A stretch of 6,360 bases of DNA, from assembly GCA_031383405.1 (NCBI GenBank), contig JANMZO010000374.1:1-6360 (forward strand). Reading direction: 5' to 3'. Shown here in pieces: positions 5,150 through 6,360 of the stretch; position 1 is the stretch's first letter, and the number at the start of each line of letters is the position of its first letter. Under the pieces are notes generated by a model. That model was not told where the DNA came from. It did no database searches and was given only the letters and a program-made list of their open reading frames with translations. Made by a program: the position numbers and the translations under genes. This DNA comes from JANMZO01 sp031383405. Lineage in GTDB: Bacteria > Actinomycetota > Acidimicrobiia > Acidimicrobiales > JANYDT01.

Positions 5150-6360
5150 ATGGGCCTGAAGAAGATTCGCATCCGATTGCTGGGCCCGATCGACGCGGTC
5201 GTCGACGGCACCCCGGTTGACCTTCGGGGTGCCCGGCAGCGTCGACTTCTCGCGAAACTCGCCCTTCGACCCGGCACGCTCATCGACGGCAGTGAACTCA
5301 TCGATGCCGTCTGGCCGGACGGTGACCTCCCGGCCGATCCGCGTGAAACGCTGCGCACCTACGCGTCTCGAGTTCGGGCGAGCCTCGGTGGCGAGTCCGC
5401 ACTCGACTCCGCACTCGACGGGCGAAGCGGTGGGTATTCCCTGGAACTGCCGGCCGCGGCGGTCGACGGGCACCATTTTGAAGCCCTGCTAACCCGGTCT
5501 GCGCAGGTTCAGGACAGTGTCGAGCGTTTGGCGGTTCTCGAAGAAGCCCTTCTGCTGTGGCGTGGCCCGGCCTTTGCCGGATTCGAACACGAGGACTGGT
5601 CCCGGCCAACGGCCGCACGTTGGACCGAACTGCGCGACACCGCGGCGGATGATAGGGCCGAGCTGCTCATCGAACTCCTGAGGCACGAGCAGGCCGTTGC
5701 GCTACTCGAGGCGGCATCGCACGATTCCCCGTTGCGGGAACGGACGCACCGACTTCTCATGACGGCACTCCAGCTGTGCGGCCGACAGGGCGAGGCGTTA
5801 CGTGTCTACCAACGTTTCCGGAAGCGGCTCGCTACTGACCTTGGCCTGGATCCGGGCGAGGAGATCCGCGAACTTGAGGCGCGCATCGCCGACGGCGGGC
5901 AGGGTCGCGAAGGAGCGCCCCTCGGAGGTCACCTGCGGGGCTACCGCATTCTCGAGCGGATCGGTGATGGCGCGTTCTCGGTCGTCTACCGGGGTGAGCA
6001 GCCGACCGTCGGTCGGTCAGTCGCCATCAAGGTGATCCGCTCCGAGCTGGCAAACCGGGCCGACTTCGTGCGGCGCTTCGAGGCCGAAGCCCATCTCGTC
6101 GCCCGACTCGAACATCCCCACATCGTGCCCCTCTACGACTACTGGCGCGAGCCGGGCTCGGCCTATCTCGTGATGCGTCTGCTGTCGGGCACGCTCGAAG
6201 ACCGCGTACGCGAGCGTCGCCTGGATCTGCCCGAAGCAGTTGTCATGCTCGGCCAGATCGGGTCCGCGCTGGCGGTCGCGCACCGGGCGGGCGTGGTTCA
6301 TCGTGACGTGAAGCCGGCAAACATTTTCGGCGACGGTGAAGGCAACTGGTTTCTTGCCGA
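5150..6360 (+). CDS. AfsR/SARP-like BTAD regulator fused to Ser/Thr protein kinase; 3' partial
   Basis: The frame is open from ATG 5150 to the window end (403 codons seen). Residues 6-100 form an OmpR/SARP-type winged helix (IRLLGPIDAVVDG; GARQRRLLAKLALRPG; ELIDAVWPDG; LRTYASRVRASL). Residues about 105-248 are the bacterial transcriptional activation domain (BTAD): FEALLTRS, LLLWRGPAFAGF, then the TPR-like helix ending YQRFRKRLATDLGLDPGEEI. After a short linker (249-262) a Hanks-type kinase begins: Gly-loop IGDGAFSVVYRG (271-282), VAIK with Lys294, helix-C Glu313, EHPHIVPLYDY, and catalytic loop HRDVKPAN with Asp386 and Asn391. All catalytic residues visible so far are intact; the DFG motif lies beyond the window. 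Classical AfsR is phosphorylated by a separate kinase (AfsK); here kinase and DNA-binding parts share one chain, suggesting autophosphorylation control (inference). No membrane segment is seen. What follows the kinase is unknown. Confidence 0.93.
   Translation, partial: MGLKKIRIRLLGPIDAVVDGTPVDLRGARQRRLLAKLALRPGTLIDGSELIDAVWPDGDLPADPRETLRTYASRVRASLGGESALDSALDGRSGGYSLELPAAAVDGHHFEALLTRSAQVQDSVERLAVLEEALLLWRGPAFAGFEHEDWSRPTAARWTELRDTAADDRAELLIELLRHEQAVALLEAASHDSPLRERTHRLLMTALQLCGRQGEALRVYQRFRKRLATDLGLDPGEEIRELEARIADGGQGREGAPLGGHLRGYRILERIGDGAFSVVYRGEQPTVGRSVAIKVIRSELANRADFVRRFEAEAHLVARLEHPHIVPLYDYWREPGSAYLVMRLLSGTLEDRVRERRLDLPEAVVMLGQIGSALAVAHRAGVVHRDVKPANIFGDGEGNWFLA
5393..5419 (+). repeat. 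12-bp in-frame tandem duplication inside the regulator
   Basis: GAGTCCGCACTC (5393-5404) is followed by GACTCCGCACTC (5405-5416) and GAC. It encodes ESALDSALD (residues 82-90) in the loop between the third helix of the winged-helix domain and its wing hairpin. One base differs, and the frame is kept. It probably arose by slippage; loop length here should be tolerated. Confidence 0.6.

Noticed and set aside
6017..6301. Minus-strand 94-codon frame
   Set aside because: It is antisense to the kinase domain, whose motifs are unmistakable in the + frame.

Overview
The window is high-GC DNA with compact gene spacing and GC-biased third codon positions. Its gene content points to an actinobacterium (Actinomycetota): a TIGR03083-type mycothiol-dependent enzyme, an AfsR/SARP-type BTAD regulator, and two genes that look leaderless. 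The regulator-kinase fusion would fit Acidimicrobiia, but that placement is a guess. There are no rRNA or tRNA genes, CRISPR arrays, insertion sequences or phage genes.

Left part (1-1283). The + strand carries the 3' end of a phosphoenolpyruvate-utilising enzyme, namely its swivelling phospho-histidine domain. It converges on a minus-strand vapB-vapC toxin-antitoxin pair. Antitoxin comes first, the toxin starts with TTG only 2 bases after the antitoxin stop, and the promoter sits so close to the antitoxin ATG that the transcript may be leaderless.

Middle (1350-3477, minus strand). A class II aldolase/adducin-family enzyme is followed by an amidohydrolase_2 family metal-dependent hydrolase or decarboxylase. 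They are probably one catabolic operon. The roughly 100 bp between them holds a 15-bp tandem repeat of five units plus a partial one. The repeat keeps a 32-codon open frame of pentapeptide repeats, whose stop codon overlaps a start codon of the amidohydrolase. This is the least ordinary structure in the window.

Right part (3604-6360). A mycothiol-dependent DinB-like/maleylpyruvate-isomerase-family enzyme (minus) and a DUF4188 monooxygenase-like protein (+) diverge from a 100-bp region. Downstream lies a perfect 13-bp inverted repeat. The window ends inside a large gene joining an AfsR-like DNA-binding domain and a BTAD domain to a Ser/Thr protein kinase.

Taken together this looks like an ordinary accessory/catabolic stretch: small-molecule enzymes, a toxin-antitoxin pair and a signalling regulator. 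No clear new defence or mobile system was seen. The items most worth a second look are the repeat-encoded small ORF, the regulator-kinase fusion and the intergenic palindrome.
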